A stretch of DNA of 45,877 nucleotides from Streptomyces adustus (GTDB lineage Bacteria; Actinomycetota; Actinomycetes; Streptomycetales; Streptomycetaceae). Shown piece after piece: positions 17,527 to 26,503 of the stretch. A model generated the notes under the pieces. That model was not told the origin of the DNA. It did not search any database and saw nothing but the letters and a program-made list of their open reading frames with translations. The stretch lies in the NCBI RefSeq assembly GCF_009377175.1, contig NZ_VJZD01000050.1:1-45877 (forward strand), given 5' to 3'. Made by a program: the position numbers and the translations under genes. The first letter of the stretch is position 1. Every line of letters starts with the position of its first letter.

Positions 17527-17542
17527 AAGTCACGGAGCACCC

Positions 17543-18265
17543 ATGTACAGACTGACCGGCGTCACCAAGCGCTACACCCGGGGCAAGGAGACGGTGGAGG
17601 CGCTGCGCGGCGTCGACCTCACGATCGAGGACGGCGACCAGCTCGTCATCCAGGGCCCCACCGGCGGCGGCAAGTCGACGCTGCTCCAGATGATCGGCGG
17701 CCTGGACCGCCCCTCCACGGGCAGCGTCGAACTGGACGGCGTGGACCTCGCCACCATCAGCGAGGCGAAGCTGACCCGGCTGCGTGCCGAGAAGATCGGC
17801 ATCATCTTCCAGGCGTTCAACCTGATCCCGACGCTGACCGCGCAGGAGAACGTCGAGACCGCGCTCGTCCCACTGGGCGTCAAGCCCGCCGAGCGGCGCG
17901 AGCGGGCGGCCGAGGCGCTGCGCTCGGTCGGCCTCGGGGAGCGGCTCGGCCATGTCCCGACCGAGCTGTCCGGCGGCCAGCAGCAGCGGGTCGCCATCGC
18001 CCGCGCGCTGGTGAAGAAGCCGAAGGTGCTGCTCGCCGACGAGCCCACCGGCAACCTCGACGAGGGCACCCGCGACGACATCATGGGCCTGCTGGAGGGC
18101 CTGTGGCACGAGTACGGGCTGACCTTCGTCATGGTCACCCACGACTCCTCGATCGCCCGCCGGGCGCCGCGGCTGGCCACCATCAAGGCCGGTCAGATCA
18201 CCCTGACCGAGCAGCCCGGCGCACGCCAGTACGCGCAGCAGGCGCCCGGCGTCCGGGCGTACTGA
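17543..18265 (+). CDS. ABC transporter ATP-binding protein (MacB/LolD-like)
   Basis: A 240-residue ATPase partner of the preceding FtsX-type permease. Walker A GPTGGGKST, Q-loop IIFQAFNLIPTLTAQENV (the hallmark of MacB/LolD-like ATPases), signature LSGGQQQR, Walker B VLLADEPTGNLD and switch VTHD are all intact. The ATG at 17543 has CACGGAGCAC upstream. A very stable terminator follows. Confidence 0.93.
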   Translation: MYRLTGVTKRYTRGKETVEALRGVDLTIEDGDQLVIQGPTGGGKSTLLQMIGGLDRPSTGSVELDGVDLATISEAKLTRLRAEKIGIIFQAFNLIPTLTAQENVETALVPLGVKPAERRERAAEALRSVGLGERLGHVPTELSGGQQQRVAIARALVKKPKVLLADEPTGNLDEGTRDDIMGLLEGLWHEYGLTFVMVTHDSSIARRAPRLATIKAGQITLTEQPGARQYAQQAPGVRAY

Positions 18266-18295
18266 ACCCGCGGCGGCCGAGGGGCCGTCCACCTG

Positions 18296-18329
18296 CCGGG
18301 CGGCCGGCCGGCGTCGGCCGGCCGCCCGG
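18296..18329 (+). terminator. Strong GC-rich terminator after the ABC operon
   Basis: CCGGGCGGCCGGCCG (18296-18310) and its exact complement (18315-18329) form a perfect 15-pair stem with a GCGT loop, 30 bases after the ATPase stop. There is no T-run, as is usual in Streptomyces. The remaining bases to 18473 hold the leader of the DoxX gene. Confidence 0.85.
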
Positions 18330-18473
18330 CGGTGGGCGGTGGGCGGCCCCTCGGGGTCTGTCCGCGCCACCCGAACGGCGGCCCGGACGAGCCGCCGCGG
18401 GGGCGGCGGTGCGACGGTGGACACCGGAAGAGGGGGTGGGATCCGTTCCCGCTGTCGACTCTGGGGAGTCCTC

Positions 18474-19022
<549 letters not shown>

Positions 19023-19058
19023 GACCCTGGCGACGGGGAGCCGTGGCAGGCTGCCCGC

Positions 19059-19400
19059 ATGAGTGATCAGGACTCCCCCGCCGCCCCCGCGGATCTCTGG
19101 GCCGCCGTCGACGGTCTGTGGGCCTGGCTGGAGGCCGGCCGCCCGACCGGCGGCCGGGAAGGGCTCCTGCTGCGCATCCTCAAACTGTCGGAGGAGGTCG
19201 GCGAGGTCGCCCAGGCGGTGATCGGCGCGACCGGCCAGAACCCACGCAAGGGCGTCACCCACACCTGGGCGGACGTCGAGGCCGAGCTCTGCGACGTAGT
19301 GATCACCGCCCTGGTGGCCCTGCGCACGCTGACCCCCGAGGCCCGTGAGGTCTTCGCCGGGCATCTGGCACGGGTCGTGGACCGCTCGCTCCCGCGCTGA
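19059..19400 (+). CDS. MazG-like nucleotide pyrophosphohydrolase family protein
   Basis: A 113-residue all-helical protein with the metal-binding EExxE motif ([13 protein letters not shown]) and a second ExxxD element ([12 protein letters not shown]). These are typical of small MazG-like enzymes that hydrolyse (d)NTPs to monophosphates. It starts 36 bases after the DoxX stop at ATG 19059 and may be co-transcribed. Substrate unknown. Confidence 0.85.
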   Translation: MSDQDSPAAPADLWAAVDGLWAWLEAGRPTGGREGLLLRILKLSEEVGEVAQAVIGATGQNPRKGVTHTWADVEAELCDVVITALVALRTLTPEAREVFAGHLARVVDRSLPR

Positions 19401-19512
19401 CCGCCTCCCCGTCTGTGGCGTTCGTTACGGATGTGCCGGGTGTGTCCGGCGGGAGCGATGGGCAGTGACTGCACGTGCTCGAAGCCGTCCGGTCCGTCCC
19501 GTTGGGGGAAGC

Positions 19513-20802
19513 GTGAGTGTGTGCGTGATTGGTGCAGGTCTGTCGGGTCTGGCCACGGCCCACGCGCTCGCGCAACGGGGAGTCGACTTCGTCTGCCTGG
19601 ACAGGGCCCCGGACGTCGGCGGCATCTGGCGCCAGCCGGGGGCCGGGGAGCGCGGGCCGGGCTATCTGTCGCTGCACCTCAACACCGTCAAGCGGCTGAC
19701 CGGTTACGCGGACTTCCCGATGCCCGACTCCTACCCCCTCTACCCTCGGCACAGTGACGTCGCCGTCTATCTGCGCCGGTTCGCCGAGTGGGCGGGGATA
19801 CCGGACCGGGTCGAGCTGAACACGGAAGTGCTGTCCGTGGTCCGGGAGTACGACGGAACCTGGACGGTGACCAGCCGGAACGAGGGCGGGGCGCCGTCCT
19901 CGCGACGCTTCGCCCAGGTGGTCGTCGCGTCCGGACACAACACCGAGCCGGCCCTGCCGGACACGATGCCGCCCGGCTTCGAGTCCTTCCCCGGAGAGAT
20001 CCTCCACTCCGTCGACTACCGCGACGGCAGCGACTTCGCCGGACGGCGCGTCGTCGTCGTGGGACTGGGCGCGTCCGCCGTGGACATCGCCTCGGACCTG
20101 TCCCGCCACGCCGCACGGACCGTGCTGTCGGTCCGGCGCGGACTGCACATCATGCCCAAGCAGTTGTTCGGGCTGCCACTGGACGAGATGGCCGAGGTCC
20201 CGTGGTTCACCGAGATGCCCTTCGCCGAACAGCGCACCTTCGTCGAGAAGGCGCTGCACACCGCCCGGGGCAAGATGTCCGACTACGGGCTGCCCGAGCC
20301 CGACCACCCGGTCCTCTCCTCGGCGGCGACCCTGTCGGACGAGATACTGAGCCGGATCCGGCACGGCGGTGTGACCCCCAGGCCCGCGATCGAGTCCGTC
20401 GACGGCGGCCTGATCCGCTTCACCGACGGCAGCACCGAGGAAGCCGACCTGATCGTCTACTGCACCGGGTTCCGCATGGCGTTCCCCTTCCTGCCCGCGG
20501 GCTGCCCGGTGGGTCCGCAGGGGGCGGTCGAGCTGTATCGGCGGGTCGTCGCGCCCGACCACCCCGGCCTGTACTTCGTCGGGCTGGTGCGCCCGCAGGG
20601 GTCCGTCACCCGGCTGGTCGAGGCGCAGTCCCGCTGGGTCGCGCGGCTGGCCGAGGGAGCGGCCCTGCTGCCGTCGACGGACGTCATGCGCAAGGAGATC
20701 AGCGCCTATCTGACCGGCATCGCCGGGCGCTACGGGAACGCGGAGGGGTCCTCGATCCAGGTCGACGTCGCACCGTATCTGCGCGAGCTGCACGAGGAGT
20801 GA
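19513..20802 (+). CDS. Flavin-containing monooxygenase (FMO), candidate oxime-forming enzyme
   Basis: A 429-residue class B flavoprotein monooxygenase. The FAD motif is GAGLSGLA near the N-terminus, the NADPH motif GLGASAVD, and the FMO fingerprint FxGxxxHxxxY appears as [11 protein letters not shown]. The GTG at 19513 follows GGGGGAAG. It is convergent with a DMATS prenyltransferase gene. In S. coelicolor an FMO (SCO7468) next to a DMATS enzyme (SCO7467) turns 5-dimethylallyl-tryptophan into the acetaldoxime, so the same chemistry is a reasonable inference here. Orthology was not tested. Confidence 0.88.
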   Translation: MSVCVIGAGLSGLATAHALAQRGVDFVCLDRAPDVGGIWRQPGAGERGPGYLSLHLNTVKRLTGYADFPMPDSYPLYPRHSDVAVYLRRFAEWAGIPDRVELNTEVLSVVREYDGTWTVTSRNEGGAPSSRRFAQVVVASGHNTEPALPDTMPPGFESFPGEILHSVDYRDGSDFAGRRVVVVGLGASAVDIASDLSRHAARTVLSVRRGLHIMPKQLFGLPLDEMAEVPWFTEMPFAEQRTFVEKALHTARGKMSDYGLPEPDHPVLSSAATLSDEILSRIRHGGVTPRPAIESVDGGLIRFTDGSTEEADLIVYCTGFRMAFPFLPAGCPVGPQGAVELYRRVVAPDHPGLYFVGLVRPQGSVTRLVEAQSRWVARLAEGAALLPSTDVMRKEISAYLTGIAGRYGNAEGSSIQVDVAPYLRELHEE

Positions 20803-20817
20803 GCCGCCCCGGCGACG

Positions 20818-20841
20818 GGCACCCGCCCGCGGGCGGGTGCC
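20818..20841 (+). terminator. Perfect 24-bp palindrome after the FMO gene
   Basis: GGCACCCGCCCG directly abuts its complement CGGGCGGGTGCC, 15 bases after the FMO stop. It can act as a terminator for the FMO and, being symmetrical, for the convergent prenyltransferase. Confidence 0.75.
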
Positions 20842-20888
20842 GTTCGCGGGCGGGTGCCGTTCGCGGGCGGGTGCCGTTCGCGGGCGGG
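20829..20888. repeat. 3.5 tandem copies of a 17-bp unit
   Basis: GCGGGCGGGTGCCGTTC repeats exactly at 20829, 20846 and 20863, with a 9-base partial at 20880. The tract grows out of the right arm of the palindrome, so successive copies could pair alternatively with the single left arm. Confidence 0.92.
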
Positions 20889-20948
20889 CCGGATGCCGGG
20901 CCGTCACAGGCCCGACATCGTGGTCGTACACCCGAACGTGCGATCCGC

Positions 20949-22199
20949 CTAGGCGGTCAGCAGGACGGCCGGCGGCCGGACCGCGTAGGACTCCGAGGAG
21001 ATGTACACGGTCACCCGCGGCGGTCGGCCCCGCTGGTGGGCGAGCGCCAGATAGGCGATGAGGCCCACCCCCTCCTCCGGCCGCCGGGTGGTGACGGCGG
21101 CCACCGCCGACAGCAGCGGGGCGGCCTCCACCCCTTGGCGGCGCAGCACCGCCACCGCCCGCTCCAGGGCCTCCCCGTCGTGGCGGGCGTGGTCCCGGAC
21201 CGGAACGTAGAGCGTGAAGCCGCTCGCCCGGCCGCTCGCCGTCTCGGTGAAGGCGTGACAGGACTGGACGGGCCGGCGGCCCGGCCGGGTGCCCGGCCCG
21301 TCCCAGGCATCCGGTGCGTCGGCGTCACCCCCGGTGGCCGCCCGGAAGAAGTCCTCGATCTCCCCCAGTTCGCCCGCGCCGCCCACCCGGGACAGGCCGG
21401 CCGCCTCCACGGCCGACAGGTCCTGGTGCGCGAGGTAGACCTTCACCCTGGGCTCCGCCCAGTCGCCCAGGTCCAGCGCGAAGAACAGATGGCGGTCGCC
21501 CGGAGGCAGCGCGGTGAACGCCTCCTGGTGGCCGAGCCTGCGCAGCGCCTCGCGCACCGTGTCGGCGGCGCGCTCCGGCCCGGACGCCGCGGGGTTCAGG
21601 TACACCTTGACCCCCGGGACACCGCCGGGACGCAGCTCCAGCGCGCACCACAGGGCGAACGCGCCCTGCGGGGACGGCGGGAAGAACAGGTCCTCCAGTT
21701 CGTCCAGCCGCTCGGTGCCGAAGTTCCAGTGCCGCGCCATCGCGCGGACGGCCCGCAGTCCGGCCCGGCCGCCCGCCACCGGATCTGCGGCGTCGGCGCC
21801 GGGCTCCAGCAGGACGCGCAGGGCGGGTGGTCCGCCCGGCTGAAAGGCGAGCGAGTACTCGACCGGGGTGTGGTCGTCCGACAGGAAGCTGTCGGACGGT
21901 GGCGGCAGGCTCAGCGACCGTTCGGCGACGGGCCCCAGCATCTCCGGCAGTATCCGCGCGTAGACCTCGGTGTCGGAGGCGTTGAGTCCCGCGACGTCGC
22001 ACAGCCTTGCCAGCTGGCCCGCGGTGAACGCCCCGAGGGTCGGAGCGCCGGAGTCCGTCGGGGAACTCTGACCGTGAACATGGGGATACCCGCCGACGGG
22101 GGCGGGTATCTCGGTCGGGCGCCCTGGCAGGGGCCCCGGTATGAGGGGTTGGAGCAACACGGTGGAGCGGTGAGCGGCGTCGTTGGATACGGGCTCCAC
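20949..22199 (-). CDS. DMATS-family indole/tryptophan prenyltransferase
   Basis: A 416-residue ABBA-fold aromatic prenyltransferase that joins a dimethylallyl group to an indole, probably free tryptophan. Family strands are visible: VEYSLAFQP, GVKVYLNPAA, RVKVYLAHQD, GFTLYVPVRDHARHD and RVTVYISSESY, the last two carrying Arg, Lys and Tyr residues of the diphosphate shield. It starts at GTG 22199, 7 bases after AAGGAGGTG. It lies 103 bases downstream of the P450 in the cvn operon and converges on the FMO. The prenylation position cannot be read from sequence. Confidence 0.92.
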   Translation of the reverse strand: MEPVSNDAAHRSTVLLQPLIPGPLPGRPTEIPAPVGGYPHVHGQSSPTDSGAPTLGAFTAGQLARLCDVAGLNASDTEVYARILPEMLGPVAERSLSLPPPSDSFLSDDHTPVEYSLAFQPGGPPALRVLLEPGADAADPVAGGRAGLRAVRAMARHWNFGTERLDELEDLFFPPSPQGAFALWCALELRPGGVPGVKVYLNPAASGPERAADTVREALRRLGHQEAFTALPPGDRHLFFALDLGDWAEPRVKVYLAHQDLSAVEAAGLSRVGGAGELGEIEDFFRAATGGDADAPDAWDGPGTRPGRRPVQSCHAFTETASGRASGFTLYVPVRDHARHDGEALERAVAVLRRQGVEAAPLLSAVAAVTTRRPEEGVGLIAYLALAHQRGRPPRVTVYISSESYAVRPPAVLLTA

Positions 22200-22302
22200 G
22201 ACACCTCCTTCTACTCGTGACCGACACGTTTTGCCGCGTTGCTCACTACCCTGGTGATTTAACCGTCATGCAATTCCGTGAAGTGCGCGGATGTCACGTG
22301 GA

Positions 22303-23658
22303 TCACTTCGTCAGCCAGGTCAGGAACGAACTCCACATACCCGCCCGTTCGGGCCTGCGCCCCCTCCCCTCGACGCGCTCCTCGTGCCTGTCGGGCACCG
22401 GTGCCGCGTTGGCCGCGCCCGGCCGGCGCACCGGCTGGACGGGGGTGAACCGGGCGGGCAGGGTGGCCAGGGCCCGGTTGAAGGGGCCCGGACGCCAGGT
22501 CAGGCTGTCCTCGGGGACGGCGAGCGCGATGTCGGGCAGCCGGTTGAGGAGGTTCTCGATGGCCGTCATGGTGATCTGCCGGGCGGGGTCCTTGGACGGG
22601 CAGGCGTGCGGGCCCGCGCTCCACGCGAGGTGGGACCGGTTGCTGCCGGCCTTGCGTGCGGCCGTCAGCGTCGGGCCCGTGTTGGCCGCCGCGAAACTGA
22701 CCAGCATCAGATCGCCCGCCCGGACCTGCTGCCCGCCGAACTCCATGTCGGCCGCCGGATAATGCGGCGCGAGGTTCTGCATCGGCGGGTTCTCCCACAG
22801 CGTGTCGTCGATCGCCTCGTCGATCAGACCGCCCTGGTAGGCGTACGTGTCATGAGTGAGCAGCCGGTGCAGGGTGTTGCCGATGAGGTTGCGGAGCGGT
22901 TCGTTGCCGGCCACCAGCAGCAGGGCGAGCTGGTGGACCATCTCCTCGTTCGTCAGCTTCGACTCGTGCTGCATCAGCCAGGAGGCGACGTCGTCACCGG
23001 GCCTGGAGCGCTTGAGGGCGACCAGTTCACCGACCGCCCCGAACAGCACCTCGACGGCCTTGTCGGCGTTGACACCGTCGAACATGCCGGTGATGCCGAA
23101 GAGGACCCGGTCGCCGATGTCGGCGGGGCAGCCGAAGAGTTCGTTGAACACGAACAGCGGCAGCTGTTTGGCGTAGTCGCCCAGCAGGTCGGCCGAACCG
23201 CGCACGCCGAACTGGGATATGAGGTAGTCGGAGACACGCTCCGTGGTCTGGTTCAGCTTGCGCGAGTCGACCCGGGCCATGCTGTCCGTGACCGCCCGGC
23301 GCAGCCTCAGGTGCTCGGCGCCGTCGCTGAACATGCAGTTGGGGCGGTAGGCCAGCACGGGCGCGACCGGGCTGTCCGGCGCGATCTTGCCGTCGTTGAG
23401 GTCGCGCCAGCGCCGGGCGTCCTTGCGGAACGAGCCGGAGTCCTGGAGCAGGCTCAGCGCCGTCGCGTAGTCCGTGACGAGGGTGGCCTCCACTCCGGGG
23501 GCGAGTTCCACGGGGGCGGTCGGACCGTAGTGGCGCAGGTAGTCGTAGTACGCCTGCGGGTTGGCCGCGAACTCCGGTCCGTGCAGCGGCACTCGGCCGC
23601 CGGAGTTGTGTGCCGGGCACCCGGGCGGGGGCACCGGGGAAGGGGACTGGGCGTCCAT
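22303..23658 (-). CDS. Conservon-associated cytochrome P450 (CYP157-like) lacking the ExxR motif
   Basis: A 451-residue soluble P450. The haem-ligand region is WSAGPHACPSKDPAR with Cys353. The I-helix has AGNEP (250-254) instead of AGxxT. The K-helix reads EAIDDTLWENPP (281-292), where the ExxR Arg is replaced by Trp. Loss of ExxR is known in the CYP157 family, which sits in Streptomyces conservons (RarE of S. griseus). ATG 23658 is 8 bases after the cvnD stop, so it is the fifth gene of the cvn operon. Substrate unknown; prenylated indoles are possible given the next gene. Confidence 0.88.
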   Translation of the reverse strand: MDAQSPSPVPPPGCPAHNSGGRVPLHGPEFAANPQAYYDYLRHYGPTAPVELAPGVEATLVTDYATALSLLQDSGSFRKDARRWRDLNDGKIAPDSPVAPVLAYRPNCMFSDGAEHLRLRRAVTDSMARVDSRKLNQTTERVSDYLISQFGVRGSADLLGDYAKQLPLFVFNELFGCPADIGDRVLFGITGMFDGVNADKAVEVLFGAVGELVALKRSRPGDDVASWLMQHESKLTNEEMVHQLALLLVAGNEPLRNLIGNTLHRLLTHDTYAYQGGLIDEAIDDTLWENPPMQNLAPHYPAADMEFGGQQVRAGDLMLVSFAAANTGPTLTAARKAGSNRSHLAWSAGPHACPSKDPARQITMTAIENLLNRLPDIALAVPEDSLTWRPGPFNRALATLPARFTPVQPVRRPGAANAAPVPDRHEERVEGRGRRPERAGMWSSFLTWLTK

Positions 23659-23666
23659 TTCTGCTC

Positions 23667-24260
23667 CTAGTGGGCACGTTCCTGCAAGTGGCGGACGAGG
23701 GTGATCAGCGCCTGGGCCGAAGATCGCTCGTCGCGTGCGTCGCAGGTGACGACGGGGGTGTCGTCCAGCAGGTCGAGTGCCTCGCGCAACGCCTGCTCCT
23801 CGCGCAGGGGCGAGCCGTCGAAGTGGTTGACGGCGATGGCGTAGTCGAGTCCGTACTGCTCGATCAGATCGATCACGGCGAACGAGTCCGCCAGCCGCTC
23901 GGGGTCGACCAGGACCAGCGCGCCGAGGGCACCGCGGGCCATGTCCTCCCACATCTGCACGAAGCGCTGCTGTCCGGGCGTGCCGAACAGGTAAAGCACC
24001 ACCTGGTCGCTGATGGTCAGGCGGCCGAAGTCCATGGCGACCGTCGTGGTGGTCTTGCCTTCCACGCCCTTGAGGTCGTCCACCCCCTCGGCGGCCCGGG
24101 TCATCGTCTCCTCGGTGGACAGCGGGGCGATCTCGGAGATCGCCCCGATGAACGTGGTCTTGCCCACCGCGAAGTGCCCGACGACCAGGATCTTCACCGC
24201 GGTCTGGGTCGCTCCGCCGCGGACGTAGTCCTGCTCATCCAAACTTGGCCCTGAGCCCAT
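23667..24260 (-). CDS. cvnD: CvnD: Ras-like/Mgl-type small GTPase of the conservon
   Basis: A 197-residue GTP-binding protein (ATP/GTP-binding in annotations) acting with CvnA-C in a membrane-associated complex likened to eukaryotic G-protein signalling. P-loop GHFAVGKTT (28-36), G3 GTPGQQRF (93-100) with Pro-Gly-Gln, and G4-like NHFD (145-148) are present. It starts at ATG 24260, overlapping cvnC by 26 bases. Confidence 0.94.
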   Translation of the reverse strand: MGSGPSLDEQDYVRGGATQTAVKILVVGHFAVGKTTFIGAISEIAPLSTEETMTRAAEGVDDLKGVEGKTTTTVAMDFGRLTISDQVVLYLFGTPGQQRFVQMWEDMARGALGALVLVDPERLADSFAVIDLIEQYGLDYAIAVNHFDGSPLREEQALREALDLLDDTPVVTCDARDERSSAQALITLVRHLQERAH

Positions 24261-24612
24261 TCAGCACCTCCTCCAGGATCTGCCGGTCGGCGAGAGCGGC
24301 CCGCGCCACCGGGGGACGGGTGACGAGATGGCCGCTCTCGGTGAGGGAGGACAGCAGGATCTTCACCACGCCCAGTGGCAGCCGGGTGTGCCCGGCGATC
24401 TCCGCGACCGAGAGGTAGCCGGCCCCGCACAGGTCCAGCAGGTTCTGCTCCTCGGGCGACAACCGGGTGGGCCGCCGCTGGTCGTCGTCGGCCGCCGTGA
24501 CGAGGGTGATCAGCGACAGCTGCTCCTCGTCGGGCAGTCCGCGGCCCTTGGTGATGACGTACGGTCGTACTAACTCCGCGCTCTCCGAATCCAGTTCGTC
24601 GCCGTAACTCAT
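24235..24612 (-). CDS. cvnC: CvnC: DUF742 winged-helix-like conservon protein
   Basis: A 125-residue DUF742 protein. SELV-type N-terminus ESAELVRPYVITKGRG, the middle LSPEEQNLLDLC, then SVAEIAGHTRLPLGVVKILLSSLTESGHLV, which has a winged-helix pattern. It ends with the usual ILEEVLNGLRAKFG. ATG 24612 overlaps the cvnB stop by four bases. It is part of the cvnA-B-C-D complex. Confidence 0.93.
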   Translation of the reverse strand: MSYGDELDSESAELVRPYVITKGRGLPDEEQLSLITLVTAADDDQRRPTRLSPEEQNLLDLCGAGYLSVAEIAGHTRLPLGVVKILLSSLTESGHLVTRPPVARAALADRQILEEVLNGLRAKFG

Positions 24613-25010
24613 GAGCGGGCGCCGAGGTTCTCGCGCGGCGGCGTGGTGAGCGCCTTGCCGAGCTGGCCCACGAGCTGCTGCATACGGAAACTGATGTCCT
24701 GCATGTCGACGTCGGGAGAGGCGGACACCCCGAGGTAGGCGCCCTCGCCGGCGGAGATCAGGAAGACCCAGCCGCCGTCGAACTCCACGAGCGTCTGCCG
24801 CCACTGGAGGGTCTCGCCGTCACAGAAGAAGGCGAGCGACCGGCTGAGCGACTGCACACCGCTCATCGCGGCGGCGACCCGGTCGGCGTTGTCCCGCTCG
24901 AAGTCCTTCGTGCGGGCCATCAGCAGCCCGTCGGCGGAGATCAGGACCGCGTGCAGGGCCCCGGGAATCTCCAGGGCGCTGTCGAGCATCCATGACAGGT
25001 CGTCGTTCAC
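24609..25010 (-). CDS. cvnB: CvnB: roadblock/LC7-domain conservon protein
   Basis: A 133-residue roadblock/LC7 protein likely to act as GTPase-activating or scaffold partner of CvnD, like MglB. Visible: the helical start LSWMLDSALEIPGALHAVLISADGLLMA and the strand VEFDGGWVFLISAGEGAYLGVSA. The GTG start at 25010 overlaps the cvnA stop (GTGA). Confidence 0.94.
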   Translation of the reverse strand: MNDDLSWMLDSALEIPGALHAVLISADGLLMARTKDFERDNADRVAAAMSGVQSLSRSLAFFCDGETLQWRQTLVEFDGGWVFLISAGEGAYLGVSASPDVDMQDISFRMQQLVGQLGKALTTPPRENLGARS

Positions 25011-26191
25011 GAGTACTCATGCCCTTCACTGTCAGCACCACGGGTGCTGCTCGTCTGATCCGCGGGATCCGCCTGTGTCGCCCGGCCCGACTGCGTACCG
25101 CGCTGGAAGGCCCCCATGATCGCCGCGGTCTCCGCGCCGGAGCGCGACGCGGAGCGCGTGACGGACGCGCTGCCCGGCACGATGGCCATCGGCCGCTTGC
25201 GGCGCCGCTTCGGCAGTCCGTCGGAGGTCGAGGACGCGGCCAGGGTGGGCTCGGGTCCGCCCACACCCGGCATGGCCTCGGCGGCCGCCTTGGACGCCGT
25301 CTTGGAGGCCGCCGGCGCCTTGCGCTCGGGCATGCCGGTGAGCAGGTCGTGCGGGAGGAGGACCACCGCGCGGACACCGCCGTAGGGGGACGAGGAGTCC
25401 ACGGCCACCTCGAAGCCGAAGCGCTCGGCCAGCACACCGATCACGGCGAAGCCGAACTGGGGCGGGTTGCCGAGTCCGGAGACGCCGGTGACCCGGTCGC
25501 TGGACAGCAGCCGCTCCGCCTTGGCGCGCTCCTCGTCGTTCATGCCGACACCGGCGTCGTCGACGACGATGCAGATGCCCTTGGGTACGGTCCGGATATT
25601 GATTTCGACGACCGTGTCCGGGCTGGAATAGCTGGTCGCGTTGTCGAGGAGTTCGGCGAGCGCGAGCGCCACCGGTTCGACGGCCCGGCTGGTGATGCCG
25701 AAATCCACCTGTGACAGAATTTCCACACGGCGGTAATGCCGGATGCGCCCCTGCGCGCTGCGCACCACGTCGTAGACGGAGGCGATGTCACGCTGCCGCC
25801 CGAGCCAGCCGTCGCACAGCACGGCGATGGACTGGGCACGTCGGCCGAACTGCGAGTTGGTGTGGTCGATTTCGAGCAGATCCTGGAGAATGACCGACTC
25901 GCCGTACTTGTTCTGGAGCCGGGAGACCACCAGCTGCTGCTCGGCGGCGAGACCCTGAAGTGTCCGCATCGCGGACTTCAGCACCGTTTTGGTGGCTTCC
26001 TCGGCCTGCTCCTGAGCCGCCTGGACGGATTGGGAGTATTGATTCTCCAGTTCGGAGTAATGGGCCCTCAGCCCGTCCATCTCCTGCCGTAAGGCACGCG
26101 CTGCCCGACGTTGCCGAACAATCAAGGCAATCGCGACAAGGATGACGACGAGCAGAGCCCAGAGCACTGGGTTCTGTATGTATTCCGTCAT
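25007..26191 (-). CDS. cvnA: CvnA: histidine-kinase-like sensor ATPase of the conservon, short form
   Basis: A 394-residue sensor with one N-terminal membrane helix (VLWALLVVILVAIALIV), a coiled coil (about 30-85), a helical region and a HATPase domain with N-box LAELLDNATSYS and G1 DDAGVGM. There is no long extracytoplasmic nitrate-sensor domain, so this is a reduced CvnA. The C-terminal 90 residues are disordered and rich in Ala, Ser and Thr. ATG 26191 has GAAGAGAG upstream. It is the first gene of the operon cvnA-B-C-D-P450-DMATS. Confidence 0.93.
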   Translation of the reverse strand: MTEYIQNPVLWALLVVILVAIALIVRQRRAARALRQEMDGLRAHYSELENQYSQSVQAAQEQAEEATKTVLKSAMRTLQGLAAEQQLVVSRLQNKYGESVILQDLLEIDHTNSQFGRRAQSIAVLCDGWLGRQRDIASVYDVVRSAQGRIRHYRRVEILSQVDFGITSRAVEPVALALAELLDNATSYSSPDTVVEINIRTVPKGICIVVDDAGVGMNDEERAKAERLLSSDRVTGVSGLGNPPQFGFAVIGVLAERFGFEVAVDSSSPYGGVRAVVLLPHDLLTGMPERKAPAASKTASKAAAEAMPGVGGPEPTLAASSTSDGLPKRRRKRPMAIVPGSASVTRSASRSGAETAAIMGAFQRGTQSGRATQADPADQTSSTRGADSEGHEYS

Positions 26192-26351
26192 AAGACTCTC
26201 TTCAGGCGACTGACGGCCGACTGCTGAAATCCCGTCGAATGCGGGCGAGCCGGCGGACCGCCCGCATCGGGGTTTCCGCCCGGACCGTCCCCAAAGTCGG
26301 GGATGCCTTCTTGCGCCCATCCGCCCGACCCGCAAGCGTGGTGATCGTATC

Positions 26352-26379
26352 ACCGTACGAACACATGACTGACCGTCAA
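26352..26379 (-). promoter_or_regulatory. Predicted cvnA promoter
   Basis: On the minus strand TTGACG (26374-26379) and TACGGT (26352-26357) are spaced by 16 bases, a good HrdB-type promoter. The leader to cvnA would be about 150 bases. The -35 lies inside the inverted repeat listed separately. Confidence 0.55.
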
Positions 26380-26407
26380 TATGTGCGATAGAAACCCATA
26401 TTGACGG
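26373..26407. promoter_or_regulatory. Perfect 11-bp inverted repeat at the cvnA promoter
   Basis: CCGTCAATATG (26373-26383) and CATATTGACGG (26397-26407) are exact complements separated by 13 bases, in an AT-rich pocket. Each arm contains a TTGACG facing outwards, one of them the predicted cvnA -35. A dimeric repressor bound here would control the operon. The remaining bases between cvnA and the remnant at 26504 hold no gene. Confidence 0.8.
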
Positions 26408-26470
26408 CCGGTTACATGTCGACTTACCGAGAAACGTCCACTCTTGGAGCGTGCGGTCGGGCGCGGTCTG

Positions 26471-26488
26471 CCGCGCGCCGGCGCGCGG
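26471..26488 (-). terminator. 18-bp palindrome downstream of the BVMO remnant
   Basis: CCGCGCGCC directly followed by its complement, 15 bases beyond the remnant's stop codon. This is probably the original terminator of the lost monooxygenase gene. Confidence 0.5.
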
Positions 26489-26503
26489 TGGGCGACGGCC
26501 GGC

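Noticed and set aside
20829..20888. CRISPR array
   Set aside because: The repeats are direct tandem copies without spacers and no cas genes are present.
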